Shown piece after piece: positions 51,651-63,480 of a stretch of 64,000 nt of DNA (within the stretch, counting starts at the first letter, position 1; each line of letters begins with the position of its first letter). The stretch spans positions 30,262,933 to 30,326,932 of the forward strand of contig ML677343.1 of assembly GCA_007922305.1 (NCBI GenBank), in the 5' to 3' direction. The notes beneath the pieces are model-generated. The model saw nothing but the letters and a program-made list of their open reading frames with translations. It was not told the DNA's origin and did no database searches. The translations under genes and the position numbers were made by a program. Source of the DNA: Dermatemys mawii. Lineage: Eukaryota; Chordata; Testudines; Dermatemydidae.

Positions 51651-54029
51651 CAGACGCTGAATGCAAAGGCATGGGGAGGGGGCCAATCCCGCGGGGAGGG
51701 GGGAAGGCAGGCGGAAGAGGCCTCTGATTTTCTACACAGCCTCCACACATTAACATACCCCCACGGTAAATCCAGGCCAGAGCCGGGGGGGAGGCTGCCG
51801 CGCGGATAAAATACGAGCCGATATAAAACCAGACACCTTTATTGTTCTGAAAAGTCTTCCAACAAGTTATGAACCCACAGCTTGACCCAACCCCATCACA
51901 AAGCCAGCTCTTAGAATTAAGGCGCGGAGGGGAGCACCCGCCCCCGCTTCCCAGCCACAGCCTGCATGGTGCCATCCTTCTCAGCGGGTAATCATCTCGC
52001 TGGTTTGGAGGCTATAAAGCGAGCAAGCCGCCCATGGATCCTAGCCGTGCAGCCGTTAACCCCTTCAGCGCTGCAAGATAGATCCCAACCTCCCAACGGG
52101 GAGAGGCTGCTCCCCGGCCAGGGGGGTCACTTTCAAAGGCTCTGCATGGAGCCCTGGGCAGGGAGGACACAGATCCGACCGAAGCACCTCATAGGTCAAC
52201 CCCTCCCGCCCCCTCCGGGAGCCAGCTGCCCATGTGCCCCCCAGGCCCAGGGGAGAGGATCTGAGCGTCAGATTCACCCGGGGCCGGGCTGCCACTCTGC
52301 AGAGCCCTCCCTGATTTTAAAGATCCCAGGGGCCAGGCCTCACGGCGCCAGGGCACACAGCACGGTGGTGACGTCCCGTCAGGACGCAGCGGGGCCGCCA
52401 CACAGCCTGATGGGCGGGTGGCCCTATCCTGCCGCTGGGCAATGCTACAATAGAAGACAGCACCTTGGATCTCCAGCCCCCCTCCCTCACCCCCCACTTC
52501 CCCAGCACAAGCTCCTACCCTAAGGACCTCAGAGACCCAGGTGGGAGCAGGAGAGAATTTGGTTTTAATTCTTTACAAATCAGTTCTCTGTGGCAGTCGA
52601 CTGGAAACCCTCCTCCCCTGTAGGAAAGCAGCTGCAAGGAGGCACTGGCTTTATCTGATCCCTGCTATGCTTTTAGCTGCCTAGCAGCCACTGAAATAAA
52701 CGCCTGTCAGCCCCCGGGAGACTCCGGGAAAGGAAACTAGGTTAGCTCCTTCCAATTAGCCTCCCTCAGAGGTCACTGCGGCTGTGGCGTGTGAATTCCC
52801 CGCAGCAAGGGGTTAACAGATCCCAGACACCATTGAGCTATTACTGTCCCCCACCTTCGAGTTAATGGCGGGGAGCCAGGTCTCTTCTCTGGTCAGGAAG
52901 AAAACCCTTGCGTGTCTAGGAGCAGGAACGCGCCCTGTCACGGGACGGGCGGAGGGAAGACGCAGGCTGCAGGTCAGCATCAGCTCAAACCAGCTGAGGT
53001 GTCAGGCTCCCAAAGGGCCATTGGGTTCAGGCGCTTTCCCGACAAGGAGACTACAAAGAGGAGGGGGCAGGAAGAGCCGAAGGAACCTGCAGCTCCTGAG
53101 CGTGGATGGAGGGGCCCCTCCGGATTGGAGCCAGCTGCCTGGCCCCGCCCAGCCGCACCGGGAACGCTGGGAGGCGCGTGGCCCTGAACCCGGCTCCAGG
53201 ACATCGGTGCCGACATGGGTGCGGGCGCTGCTTAGCTAATCCAAACCGCCGGTGCTTTGAGGGGAAGTCTCGCTGCGTGAGAGGCAGGGTGGGGGCGGAG
53301 AAGCAGCCTGTTCTCCGAACTCGCCTCCAGCAAGGATCTAAGAGGAGAGCGTGACCAAGAACAGGGCAGGTCTCACAGCCCCGAGGACACGGGTGGGCTC
53401 CAGGGGCCCCCAAATGGAGGAGGGGTGGGACAGCAAATAGAACAGGCGCTGGAGCAAGGGAAACAGCCGCCTCCTGCATCAAGCCTCTGCCTGGTGGGGG
53501 CTCCGTGTGCTGCTAAGGGCTGGAAGTGCCAACCTGCATGAGCCATGGAGGGGGCACAGAGACAAACCCACCCCCTCAGGGGAGTCATGCTCCCTTGTTC
53601 TATCGTTTCCTGAGGGCTGATTTCCCCCTACCCCCATCCCCAGTTTACGCAGCTCCCCCAAGGCTGCTCCGCCCGCTCCACACCGCGTCTCAGAGGTGCC
53701 AGCACTGTAGTACCCAGGGGCTCGTCTCTGATCTCTCCAGTCACAAGGTCACCATGGATCTCTGAAGTCCCCAGCAGAGGGATGACTGACCCCAGCCACT
53801 TCCCAGGGGCAGGGGGAAATGCCACTGGGCAACGGGATTTACCAGGCTATGGGCTCTCAGTGGAACTCACCCGCCACGGCAGCAATTCCTTAAGCGGCCC
53901 AGTCTGGGTTTGGTACCAACGAGCCAGTACCGGCCCCATTTGTCACCTGCCAGGGTGGTCATGAGATCTGCACCCATTCTCTCACAGCGTGACCGGACTG
54001 CACCGGGGAGGTAGGACAGGATCACAGCC
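51651..54029. other. Unassigned GC-rich sequence
   Basis: A further AT-richer patch lies at 51790-51900 (AAAATACGAGCCGATATAAA, CCTTTATTGTTCTG). Otherwise no recognisable gene or repeat; open frames up to 185 codons (51966-52523 plus) are compositional. Confidence 0.3.
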
Positions 54030-54205
54030 CTCATTTCACTGGTGGGGAAACTGAGGCAGAGAGCCGTGACACTACTTGCCCAAGGCCAAACATCGGCTCA
54101 GTGGCCAAGCTAGGGATGAACCATCACTATCTCCCTCTGACATGACATTCACAGCGCCCCAGGGGTCCTGGCTCCCAGCCTGTGCTCTCACCACTAGGCC
54201 TTCCC
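54030..54205 (-). repeat. MIR-type SINE (antisense)
   Basis: CCTCATTTCACTGGTGGGGA, AACTGAGGCAGAGAGCC, CTACTTGCCCAAGGCCAAAC and the head CTGTGCTCTCACCACTAGGC, the antisense of MIR with its 5' end to the right. About 20 bp in the middle (CATCACTATCTCCCTCTGAC) depart from the consensus. Confidence 0.9.
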
Positions 54206-54939
54206 TCGCAGCGCCCCCAGATGGCATACTGCACCCAGGAGCTTCTGTGCCAGCATGACAGCCCAGGCCTCCCCGGAGGACGGGGCCGGCGCCTGCTGAC
54301 GCAAGAAACAGTTAAACGGCCTCCTCCCACGCCGGACGTGCAGCTACAGGCTTCGTCCCACCCTCCCCGAAACACCTGCTAACGTCGCACCGCCATGGGG
54401 CAACTGTTCAAACCTGCGCAGGGGGCGGGGAACCACCGAGGGCCCGGTGAGCAAGAGGCTGCCTGTCGGCTGCTTGGCAGCACAACAGAGAGCAGCAGCC
54501 CAGAGCAGGTGACCGGCAAGCGGGGAGTTTACTGTATTACAGGAAGCCAGTCTATAAGCATCTGACTCGGTTGTAACCAAGGAGGGAGTGAGGAGCTGGC
54601 CAGGATTAACCCCGTCCTGCCTGTACACTGGCTGGCTGTGATGACTTGGGACACGTGGTCCCTTTAGCCAAGCGCTCAGCGCCCCCCCCCCCCCGCTGTG
54701 CATTATCCCCAGTAAACCGGGGGGAGCCATCTTAGGCACCCCTGAAAGCCAGTGCCTCATGTGGAGCTGCTGGATCCTCAGCATCCCGATAATACAGAAG
54801 CCAGCTGGGCCCCAGCTCCGCAGGAAGTAGTCGCTGCTGGGCCAGTAATGCCAGGAAGCCTGGGCTGGTGCCGCATCGCACAGCATCTCTGAGCAACTCC
54901 GATCACCCGGCTTTACGACAGGCCAGGCAGACGTTCCAT
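54206..54939. other. Unassigned GC-rich sequence
   Basis: Contains a C homopolymer (about 54681-54694). A 180-codon minus-strand frame (54344-54886) has no recognisable domain. Confidence 0.3.
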
Positions 54940-55090
54940 TTTACTAACTCCATAAATATCGCACAGGGCGCTCGTAAAGGGGCCGCCGGTCGCCGGCAAC
55001 TGCGAGACAAGCGGCTTGCCGCTCTCGCCAGGCGTCCCGCGAGGCTGCCCCGCCGCCGGCCCGGAGCAGGGGATTCTCCAGGGAAAGCAA
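54940..55090. promoter_or_regulatory. CpG-dense patch next to an AT-rich word cluster
   Basis: Starts with TTACTAACTCCATAAATATC and turns into CpG-dense sequence (GGGCCGCCGGTCGCCGGCAA, CGCCGCCGGCCCGGAGC). Density of CG here is the highest I notice in the window. It may be a small CpG island, possibly an orphan or alternative promoter, or a protected enhancer. Confidence 0.4.
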
Positions 55091-55718
55091 AAGCCGCTGC
55101 AGGTGGGCTGATGTGGAGGCTCCTCGGGGAGACCACAGAACTCCACGTGCATTTCCCTGCCCCGGCGTCTGCCCCCCTGGGTCACTTCCCCCCTCCTACT
55201 CCTAGGGCCATCACCCACCAGCCTGGGGTCAGACCAGACCAGGTCAGCCCCGAACGCTGGGGGAGAGTGTCTATCTGCATTCCCCACCCCCACTGTTCCT
55301 AGCTGATGATGGGGGAGGGATCTCCATTATTTTCCCTCCATCCCTGAGCACCTGGCGGTGTCAGCCTCTGTTCTGGGGCGTCCTCACCCATGGATTGCTC
55401 CAGCACCTGCCGCTTATGCTTACAGCATCCTGATGGCTCGGGATCGTTTCCACTGCCGCCCACGGGATTCAGAACAGCAGCAGCGATCCTGAAGTGCATC
55501 GTGTTAATTTCTGTCCCTGCTTGGGAGAAACAAGGAGCAGCCACGGAGGCGCTGGAGCTGCCTGCAGACTCAGGTTTTGATCAAGGAAGCTTAAATTGTG
55601 TCGAGATCAAGGGCGCAGCTCCCCACCTCAGAGCACATGCCCACTCCCACGTGGTCTAGGAAAGCTTCCTTCTTACTCCTAGCAAGCAGATTCTTCAAGC
55701 CACACACAAGTATTTAAA
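55091..55718. other. Unassigned noncoding sequence
   Basis: Nothing recognised; continuation of a 144-codon plus-strand chance frame (54868-55302). Confidence 0.3.
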
Positions 55719-55807
55719 GGGCCAGATATTCATGCGGCATAAATCAACCTCACTCCATTGCACTCAGTGGAGCTATGCCTAGGCAAGCCAGCTGGGAGAT
55801 CTGGTCC
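55719..55807. mobile_element. Foldback (MITE-like) repeat
   Basis: Terminal GGGCCAGAT (55719-55727) and ATCTGGTCC (55799-55807) are inverted copies with one mismatch. The interior is also roughly palindromic around ACTCCATTGCACTCAGTGGAG. This matches the structure of the reptile and bird repeat GGGCCAGAT...CTCCATTGACTTCAATGGAG...ATCTGGCCC. No coding capacity; the target duplication was not resolved. Confidence 0.7.
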
Positions 55808-56264
55808 GTAAACTCCCCCCGGACAACCCTGACTGAAACTAAACAGGATAAATAATATGCAGCCCTTCTCTAATCACTCTCTCTGCTGTAACACTGCATT
55901 CCCACCCCTCCCCCTCCTGCTCTCTTTGGCCTGGGCTGATTGTGAACTCACTGGGGCAATGAATGGAAAGCACCAAGCCAGCTACAGTGCTGTGTGCAGC
56001 ACAAGAGGCATTCATGCAAGACTCCGCACTGGAGACAGCACCCACTTCTTCATGGAGACAGAGCCACCGGTAGGAGATCTTGTCCATACGGAGATCCCTT
56101 GACGATACGCCTCCCCCTCTCTCCTTTCCCTTCTCAGGGTCAAGCAAATCTCACTGAAAAAATACAAACATTTCTCCTTGGCAAACACTCCCTGAGAAAA
56201 CAAAACCAGCCGGCACTCCCTCCCCTACCCCCACTCACACACAGGCCCACTCTTCTGACACAGC
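55808..56264. other. Unassigned noncoding sequence
   Basis: Nothing recognised. Confidence 0.3.
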
Positions 56265-56385
56265 AATTAGAGGGAGACATTAATATTTAAATATTGCCAG
56301 CTCCAGAGACGGGAAATCAAATAAAAACGCAGGCGTGTCGGGAACGCGCTTCCACCCCTCACAGCCCAATTAAATCTTCGAGCAG
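56265..56385. promoter_or_regulatory. Weak candidate conserved noncoding element
   Basis: GGGAGACATTAATATTTAAA, TATTGCCAGC, GAAATCAAATAAAAACGCAG and CCCAATTAAATCTTCGAGC stand out as AT-rich, with intact CpGs. Confidence 0.35.
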
Positions 56386-57087
56386 GAGGAGGCAGTGTTT
56401 CAGAGTTGCACCCCTGTGCCCCCACCCCGGGGGCTGGCTGGTCAGTCACTCCAGGACTGCATCTGGGCGTCTGGGCACCGTGAGGTCCGGCTAATGCTGC
56501 CCCTTGGCGTAGCTGGGCAGAGCCGCTGAGGGGCCGGTGTGTGTGCACGCTGTGCGTGGGTCACAAAGTCCAAGGGGCCAGGGAGGGACAGAGCCCATGA
56601 GCCAGACAGCACCTTCTCCTCTCCTCTCCCGTGGGATCAGGCACGTCTCCCAATTTCAGGCTGGCTTAAGGCAGCACAGGGGGCCCAGCCTAGGCTCTGA
56701 GCAGAGTCCAGCTTCAGCCGCCATACGGAGAGCAGCAGGAGACCACGCAGGCCGCTGCCTGCCTGCGAACTGGGCGGCCTGGCCGAGAAGGGAAGACCCG
56801 GGGGCTCCGGAGCAGAAGGCCGACGTCTCTCGATCCCAGAGAGCAGAGGAGTGTAGTATCGGGAGCAGCGGGGGCCAGTTCCGGGCCGCGGGGGAGGCTG
56901 CCCATGGCGCCCAGAAGGTTTGTTGGGCCCAGGTCCCGTTTAGATTCAAGCCATGAAACAGGAAGGCGGCTGCTCACCTCGCTCTGCTGCGCTCGGCTGG
57001 CCTCAGCGGCACCGACACTGCCAGGGAGCCACCCTGACCCAGCAGCGTCCCATGGGATGCCACAACCGAGCAGCCAGGCATAGAGAA
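56386..57087. other. Unassigned GC-rich sequence
   Basis: No gene; chance frames of 139 codons plus (56537-56956) and 152 minus (56714-57172), the latter running into the following MIR. Confidence 0.3.
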
Positions 57088-57300
57088 CAGCTGGGCCAGT
57101 GGTAAGGGCTGTCGCCTGGGACTTGACAGACCCAGGTTCAATTCCCTGCTCTACCCAAAACCTCCGGGGCAACCGTCGGCAAGTCTCTCGAGCCCGGAGA
57201 GCCCAAGTCCCCCAGCCATTCAGAGGGATAACGGTACTGCCTTGGGCCTGGGAGGATCAATGCGCTGTAGATGGTGACGCTCAGACACTGTGCTAACGAG
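57088..57300 (+). repeat. MIR-type SINE, near full length but diverged
   Basis: GGGCCAGTGGTAAGGGCTGT, CGCCTGGGACTTGACAGACC, CAGGTTCAATTCCCTGCTCT (B-box-like), AACCGTCGGCAAGTCTCTCG and the tail CTGGGAGGATCAATGCGCTG preserve MIR order. The head looks tRNA-like enough to mislead a tRNA search; no cloverleaf is intact. Confidence 0.75.
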
Positions 57301-60300
57301 GAGTCTGTAACTAGACAGAGAGAAGGGGCCGGACCAGGCCCGGCAGGAACTCAGCCCCTGGGGAATGACAGCGCACATAGGGGAGAAAGAGACAGCTTGC
57401 TCCCCTGGCCTCCAGTCCAACCCCCCACAGGAACTGCCTTATTCAAGCCAGGTTTATAGAGGGGAAGGAGAGATTCTGTATCTCCCCCCAGCAGGGACAG
57501 ACGGACGGGGATAGCCTAACAGGGGAGGGGATGCTAATGCAGAAGGGCCGATGGGCCTGCTGTGATGCAGCTGACGTGTTGGCCTCCAAGGGCAATTCCC
57601 CCCTGCACACCTTGTTGTTGCTAGGCTGAATCACCAAGCAGGCAGTGCCTGTACCCTGACTTGGCTCGTGGCTGCAGAGGGAAGAAGATGGCAGAGTGCT
57701 GCCAGGGCAGGGGTGGAAAGGCCCAGACTTGCTCTGCTCCTTGTCAAACCAGGCCAGAAAGGAAGGAGTAGCCCAGCTCTCTGCCCCCTCCACCAAGCAG
57801 GGGACTCCCCCTTCCACATACTGCACGGGCAGGGAGAAAGAACAAGCGAGAACGCCAGCTGCAGGGTCGTCCCCGGGGAGCTGAGCCGCAGGCCTCTAGC
57901 TCCTTAACACTGGGGAGATCTGTTTCCTTCCTCTGGGTAACAGGCACCTCCCGGCAGCATGAAAATCAGCCAGGCTACTGCCAACAGCCACAGTGGCAAG
58001 GCAACAGAACACTGGCAGATGTTCCCTCCTCTGGAGGCTGGCGCTCCAGGGCTATGTGCTCCAGCGAGAGCCTGACCCTGCTCGGCTCAGCCACGCGTCG
58101 CAAGTCCCTGGGCGCTGCCAACAGAGAAGCAGGAGGCTGCCACTGCGGGCACCCGGCAGGCAGGAGCTAGAGACGCTGCCGCTCTAGGACCTGCCCCATG
58201 ATGTTCATGGCAAGCTCCCTTGGGTTTCCCCCCCCCACCTCCAAAATAAAATAGGTGAACATGCACACCCGGCTCTCCTGAGCCATGGCCCCAGGTCTGC
58301 TCACAGGGGCTAGGTGGGCTCAGCCCACAAGGGAGGAGAAAGCTCAGGTGGGTTCCCCTCCCAGCAATACTCAGTCACAACCTCAGGGTTGAAAAGCAGG
58401 AGGAAGCACCCCAGAATCCCCCACTCCCAAATCTGACACTTTGGGCCACATGTCAAGAGCCAAGGCCATCGGGGCTCAACGCAAATCAGCAGAGCAGGGG
58501 GGGGGGGCCTGGGGATACATCCAGGGTCTGGATCTCCCACATCCGGACTCTGCTCTGCAACAGGAGCATGGGGGGAGAAACCCCTCAAATGTGCACTCTC
58601 CCCCTATGATCCCCTTGGAGGAGTGCAGTGTCGCCAACACTCCCTACCCCACCTTCCCCCGCTTTCCCGGGGCAGGACCCTCCCCTGGTGCTAAGAGGCT
58701 GTGTCAGGGCAGTAAAGAGGATTTACTGTTAAATGCAAGGGGCTTTAGAGGCAATAACTTTCCCTCCTCTTGACTTAAATGGATTTTAAACTTCAAAAAG
58801 GATCGAGAGGGCACGCTGCCAAGCGCCAGGAGCACAGCTTGCTAACTGAATGTCGGGTCAGCGGCAATCTCCGAAGGGATGACCCCGCGGGATGGAAGCA
58901 CTAAGCACTGCAAAGCACGAAGGATTGTGGGTAATATGGAAAACAGCTAACAGCGCTGATCCTCCCAGGGGCCTAACGCAGTCATGGCAGAGCGGGGAGA
59001 GGGGGCTGATCTGGGGAAGGACATGGGTGGGGCACTGCAGGGCCCTGGTGTTACTTAGGGGCTCAGGTGAACTGGGAGAGGAGCCCCCATGACAAGGGTG
59101 GCAATGGTGCTACAGTGAGCAAACAGGAGAGCTGGAAAGGCTCCCTAAGTGGGGGGGTGGGGGAGGTGGTGGGCGGTCACAGCCCTGGAGAACAGGCCGC
59201 AGGGAACAATCCTGCACTGGTCTCTGGTGCGTGCAGGGGTGGGATTCCTCCACCTCTAGTTCTGCAGGGGAGCAGAATGGATCTGAGCCCTAAGCAAATG
59301 GTGCCCCTCACCCATCCCTTTGCCTCGTGGCGCCTGGACCATCCCTCACTCTCAGGGGTGCATGGGAGGGGCTGGCCAGCTTCCGGGGATCGGCAGAACA
59401 CCGGCCTCGTGATCCCGACTGCCTGGCCTGGCCACCCCCCAAGCTCACGCCCCCGGCGGATGCCCATGTGGAAAATGAGTTATAAACAGCTCCCGGCACG
59501 GAGCTTTCCAGAGGAAACAAGCAATGGCTAAGGCAGGTGATGGCAGCCAGATAAGGCCTGGTGGGAGCAGGGGACCATGCCTCATTCTTCTCAGAAGTCC
59601 CCAAGATAAGGCAGCGGCTGTTATCAGCAACAAAGCAATGGGGCAGGTTTCCTCTTCACGCAATAGTGCAACCGCCCACAGGGGATGGGGAAGCAGCAGT
59701 ATCCAGCCATGCTCACATCCCTGCCCCCCCACACCCCCCGGCTGAGAGCCTGACAAGCAGCCCCATTCGGCAGGGCAAGGGAAGCCATGGCACGGGAAGT
59801 ACTGCTGCAAGGACAATCCCCTTGGCAGCTGTCCTGGAGCCTGCTGGGAGGCCCACAAACACACCCAATTGTCCGACCCACAGACAAACATGCAAACGCT
59901 CACACAGACGCATGCAAAGAGACCCATGCAAATACCTGCACGCACGCGCTGCACGCCACGACAGAGCTACCCAAACAAGAGGATATGCGTGCACACGCAC
60001 ACGCACACAAGCTTTGCACGGGGGGTAACCAGCAGCACCGGCCTCTGGAGACGCAGCTGCCCCCCCTGCAATATGACATGCAGAACCTCTGCTCTTCTCC
60101 TTGGGGTTTCTCCTCTGTCCCTCTCCTCGCCCCACTCCACCTCGTGCTAATCCTCCATCCCCTGCAGGCTCCATGCTGCTCTGCCCAACGGGGGCTCCCA
60201 TTCAAACCTCCTCAGAGGAGGCCACCTGTGGCTCAGTAAAAATTTCTGGCTCAAGTGATTAGAGCTCACAGACGCCCCCTCCCCCCCTTCCCCTGTTTCT

Positions 60301-60884
60301 GGGCTACCATCCAGTTTCCTGGCCAGAAACAGAGAGCAGAGACAGCTCGCCTCCCACAGCTCCGAGAACAGATCTGGGGTTGTGTTCACGTGTCCCACCA
60401 GCGCAGACCACACGGCACAGTGAGGACAAGAGCTGCCGGCTTGCAGTCTGCGCCGGGACCCAGCATTAGGGCAGCCAGACCGCTGGCTCAGATCTGCCGA
60501 GAGGGAAGAAAAAACAACAAACCCAAAGGCCCAAACAACTAAATCATAGCCCTGAAGTGACGGGGAGGAAGAGAGGGGCAGTGCCCTGACTGCTCGCCAA
60601 ACTCCGCCGTTTAACCTGGGAAAGCAACTGCTGCAGCCAAGTAAGGACACCCATGGCCTATTCCAAGCTACTGGGACACCGAGCCCCAGGCACACATGGT
60701 GAGGTGGGTGTGCACCTTGCCACACGCGTGTGCAAGCGGGGCTCTGCTCCCACACAGATGCAACAATGCACCATGTGCCCCAACTTCACAGCCAAGGAGC
60801 GGGCCCTCAACCTCTTTGGGTGATGGGGAGGATATTTACCGTCCCACCCCCAGGGCTGGCCTGAAGCTTCAAGAATGAATACCT
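57301..60884. other. Unassigned GC-rich sequence
   Basis: About 3.6 kb with no recognised gene or repeat family. Low-complexity ACAC/GCAC tracts occur at 59880-60010 and homopolymers at about 58229-58237 (C) and 58495-58507 (G). Opposing open frames up to 202 codons (60147-60755 minus) lack domains. Confidence 0.3.
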
Positions 60885-61085
60885 AACCTTTATATGTAAC
60901 ACTTGCCATCCGCACAGAGGCTCCCCAGCTAGACCTCCCAGCAGATGCATGGGGCACGTTTGCAGATGGAGAAACTGAGGCGAGGAGAGATGAAGTGATT
61001 GACCCGAGGCCATGCAGCGGGTGGGAACTGGGACCCAGGAGTTCTGACTCCAAGTCTCCTGCTTAGTCCACTAGAGCAGGTTGCC
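60885..61085 (-). repeat. MIR-type SINE (antisense)
   Basis: TTTATATGTAACACTTGCCA, CAGATGGAGAAACTGAGGCG, GTGATTGACCCGAGGCCATG, CAGCGGGTGGGAACTGGGAC, CCAGGAGTTCTGACTCC and head TTAGTCCACTAGAGCAGG. Most parts of MIR are present. Confidence 0.9.
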
Positions 61086-61739
61086 TGCCCCAGCGCAGAA
61101 TCAGTATCCCCAAGAGGCTCTGGAGATGGAAAGTGTTATCTAAACGCTCTGCGGGATCACCCACACATGGCCCAGCGATCAGAGCTCTGGCTACACTCCC
61201 ATACCAGAGGCCAGGGCCAGCGAGCTGGTGTCTGGCTCCCCGGCTGGCCAGCGAGAGAGACAGAGCTGCCGTCAGCTCAGGATCCCTATGACACTGCATC
61301 GTGACCCAGTTATTCTGCCCCACCGAGAGGACGGGGCCCAGCCAGACCCCGAGTCTCCCAAACTCTCCTCTCCACCTGCCAAGGGATAGCTGGCCCCATT
61401 CAATCACCCCGCAGCTCTCAGGAGGGAACTGTATCTCCCCACAGGGCAGAGATCAGAGCTGCACCAGGTCTTCCCCTGGGAGAGCCAGGGCTCTGAGGCC
61501 TCGAAAGGAGCAGAAAGAACTGAGATTAAAAATAGCCCCCACCCGCACCCTCTTTCCTCCCCCCTGAAACCTGCAGCAGCCCCGTCTGCAGCCCTAGCAT
61601 GTCAGGAAGTGATAAAATGTTCTGCTTCTCCGGAGCTGCATGTCACATCCCAGCCTCCCTTACACCCCCACCAGAGACAGCAGGAATCCTGGCCTCCCGC
61701 CAAAGCCACTGTCTCCACTGTAATTCTCTTTGCCCTGGA
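61086..61739. other. Unassigned noncoding sequence
   Basis: Nothing recognised. Confidence 0.3.
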
Positions 61740-62320
61740 GCCAACACACACACAGTTAGATACAGACGCGCACACACACCCCCGACAAAGACACTGGCAC
61801 CACACAATCACACTTCCCTGCACACCCGCACGGACAGAAGCACATGTACTCTCATACTTACCCCTCGATACACGCAGCCCCAGATACACAAAGAGCTCAG
61901 TTTTGCACAAGGCTGAGTGCCCCTGCCTGTGACCCCTCACAGGATCAGGCCCACAGAGCGCTGGCTGATGGACAAGGGGAAGGGAAAAATGCTTCAGGAA
62001 ACCTACTTGACTTGTCCAAAGGGACAGGGCCAAGAGACGCACACACACAGAGTCACCCACAGACTTATCCCCACACCCAGCCACACCCACTTCCAGAGTC
62101 ACCCCGGTACACCCACACAGGCCAAAACACTCCCAGTGGCACCAGCACAGAGACACTCCCTGGAGGGAGCAGGTGCTGGATGTGCTAATTGGCTTTTCCA
62201 TCCCTAAGTCCTATCACACCCATAAGGACACTCCCCTCCCATTCCTAGCCTCTCACCTGTTCACACTCCCAAACACACACCGCACACACCCATTCTCACG
62301 CTCGCACCGTGCACACACGT
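61740..62320. repeat. CA/CAC-rich low-complexity region
   Basis: Short ACACAC and CACCC tracts are scattered over nearly 600 bp (for example 61745-61756, 62036-62052, 62269-62318). Long frames here give His/Thr/Pro repeats and are not genes. It resembles the region at 22745-23214. Confidence 0.75.
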
Positions 62321-63094
62321 GAGCTCTCACAGCCAGGTTGACCCCATGGAATTTCCCTCCCCCCAGAAAACACAAACATGCCCCAAGCTCTTCCCCATTT
62401 CAGCTGCCCCCACACACACCCCACTCCCGGTCCAGGATTCATTTTACATCAAACTAAACCAATCACTGGACCCGGGCAGCCTGGTGCTGCAGCTCCGGCC
62501 ATGAGCTTGCCAGTGCCCGACCCTCCAACCTTCCCCACTGCTGCTGCCACCCATCACCCCCGCAGTCCCGAGGTGCTTCTCTGTGGCCCCAGGGCAGCGA
62601 GACTTAGAGAAGCTGGAGCAGAGGCAGGGGCAGAGGAGGAGGATGGACGGGTGCCAAAGCCAAGGACATGAAGTGTGTCCAGTTGACTCACAGAGGGCAC
62701 TTTCTAATGGGACAGAGAAACAGGAGCCTTGAGTTGGCACCAGCCTTATCACAAACAAACACTGGAGAGCGAGTAGAAGGGGGTGGGATTCAGGGTGCCA
62801 ACAACCAGCATCCATTAAAGCATGCTGCAGCTGCCCTTGAAGGGCCAGGAGCCCAGGAATGGTTGAGGCCCCAGGGTGAGGGGCAAGGCCAGCTGGAGAA
62901 TGCAGGGGCAGGTGAGCACGCCATGAGATGAGACATGTGGGAGGCGGGCAAGAAGCAGGACTTCCACCCCAGGGCAATGACCTCTCACCCTGCAAACACA
63001 GACACACCATGCAACATCAGGTTTCCTGTGTGAGGCTGTAGAAGTCACCAGAATAATCCTCTGCCCCTTCTTCTGGCTTGGGTGTTTACACATG
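62321..63094. other. Unassigned noncoding sequence
   Basis: No gene. A 188-codon minus-strand frame (62444-63010) carries no known domain. Confidence 0.3.
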
Positions 63095-63245
63095 GTTCAC
63101 AACTCCTCTCAAAATTAACATTGTACATGGGTAAACTGAGGCACAGGAATTTACCCAAGATCAACACAGTGCATCAACAGGAGATCTGGAATCAGAAATC
63201 AGGCGTGCTGATTCACTGACCCCTGCTCCTACCACCAGGCCCCAT
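63095..63245 (-). repeat. MIR-type SINE fragment (antisense)
   Basis: TGGGTAAACTGAGGCACAGG, AATTTACCCAAGATCAACAC, AACAGGAGATCTGGAATCAG and the head CTGCTCCTACCACCAGGCCC in antisense MIR order. Confidence 0.88.
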
Positions 63246-63254
63246 TCCCACCCA

Positions 63255-63480
63255 GATAACATCTACTGCATTTCATCAATAGATCAAAGCACTTTACAAA
63301 GCAGGTCAGAATCATTATCCACATTTCACAGATGGGAAAACTGAGGCACAGGGAGCAAAGTGACTTGCCCAAAGTAATCCAGCAGGGCAGTGGAAGAGCC
63401 AGGAGCAGAACCCATGTCTCCCAAGTCCAAGTGCAACACTCTCAGGAGTCCTGTCGTCCACCCCACACTGTAGCCATTAG
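63255..63480 (-). repeat. MIR-type SINE, near full length (antisense)
   Basis: ATCAAAGCACTTTACAAAGC, CATTTCACAGATGGGAAAAC, TGAGGCACAGGGAGCAAAG, TGACTTGCCCAAAGTAATCC, AGCAGGGCAGTGGAAGAGCC and head CACTGTAGCCATTAGAGTGC. One of the least diverged copies. It directly follows another MIR in the same orientation. Confidence 0.93.

Noticed and set aside
57088..57180. tRNA-like sequence with GGTTCAATTCCCTG
   Set aside because: Fits the tRNA-derived head of a MIR; no acceptor stem or cloverleaf is preserved.
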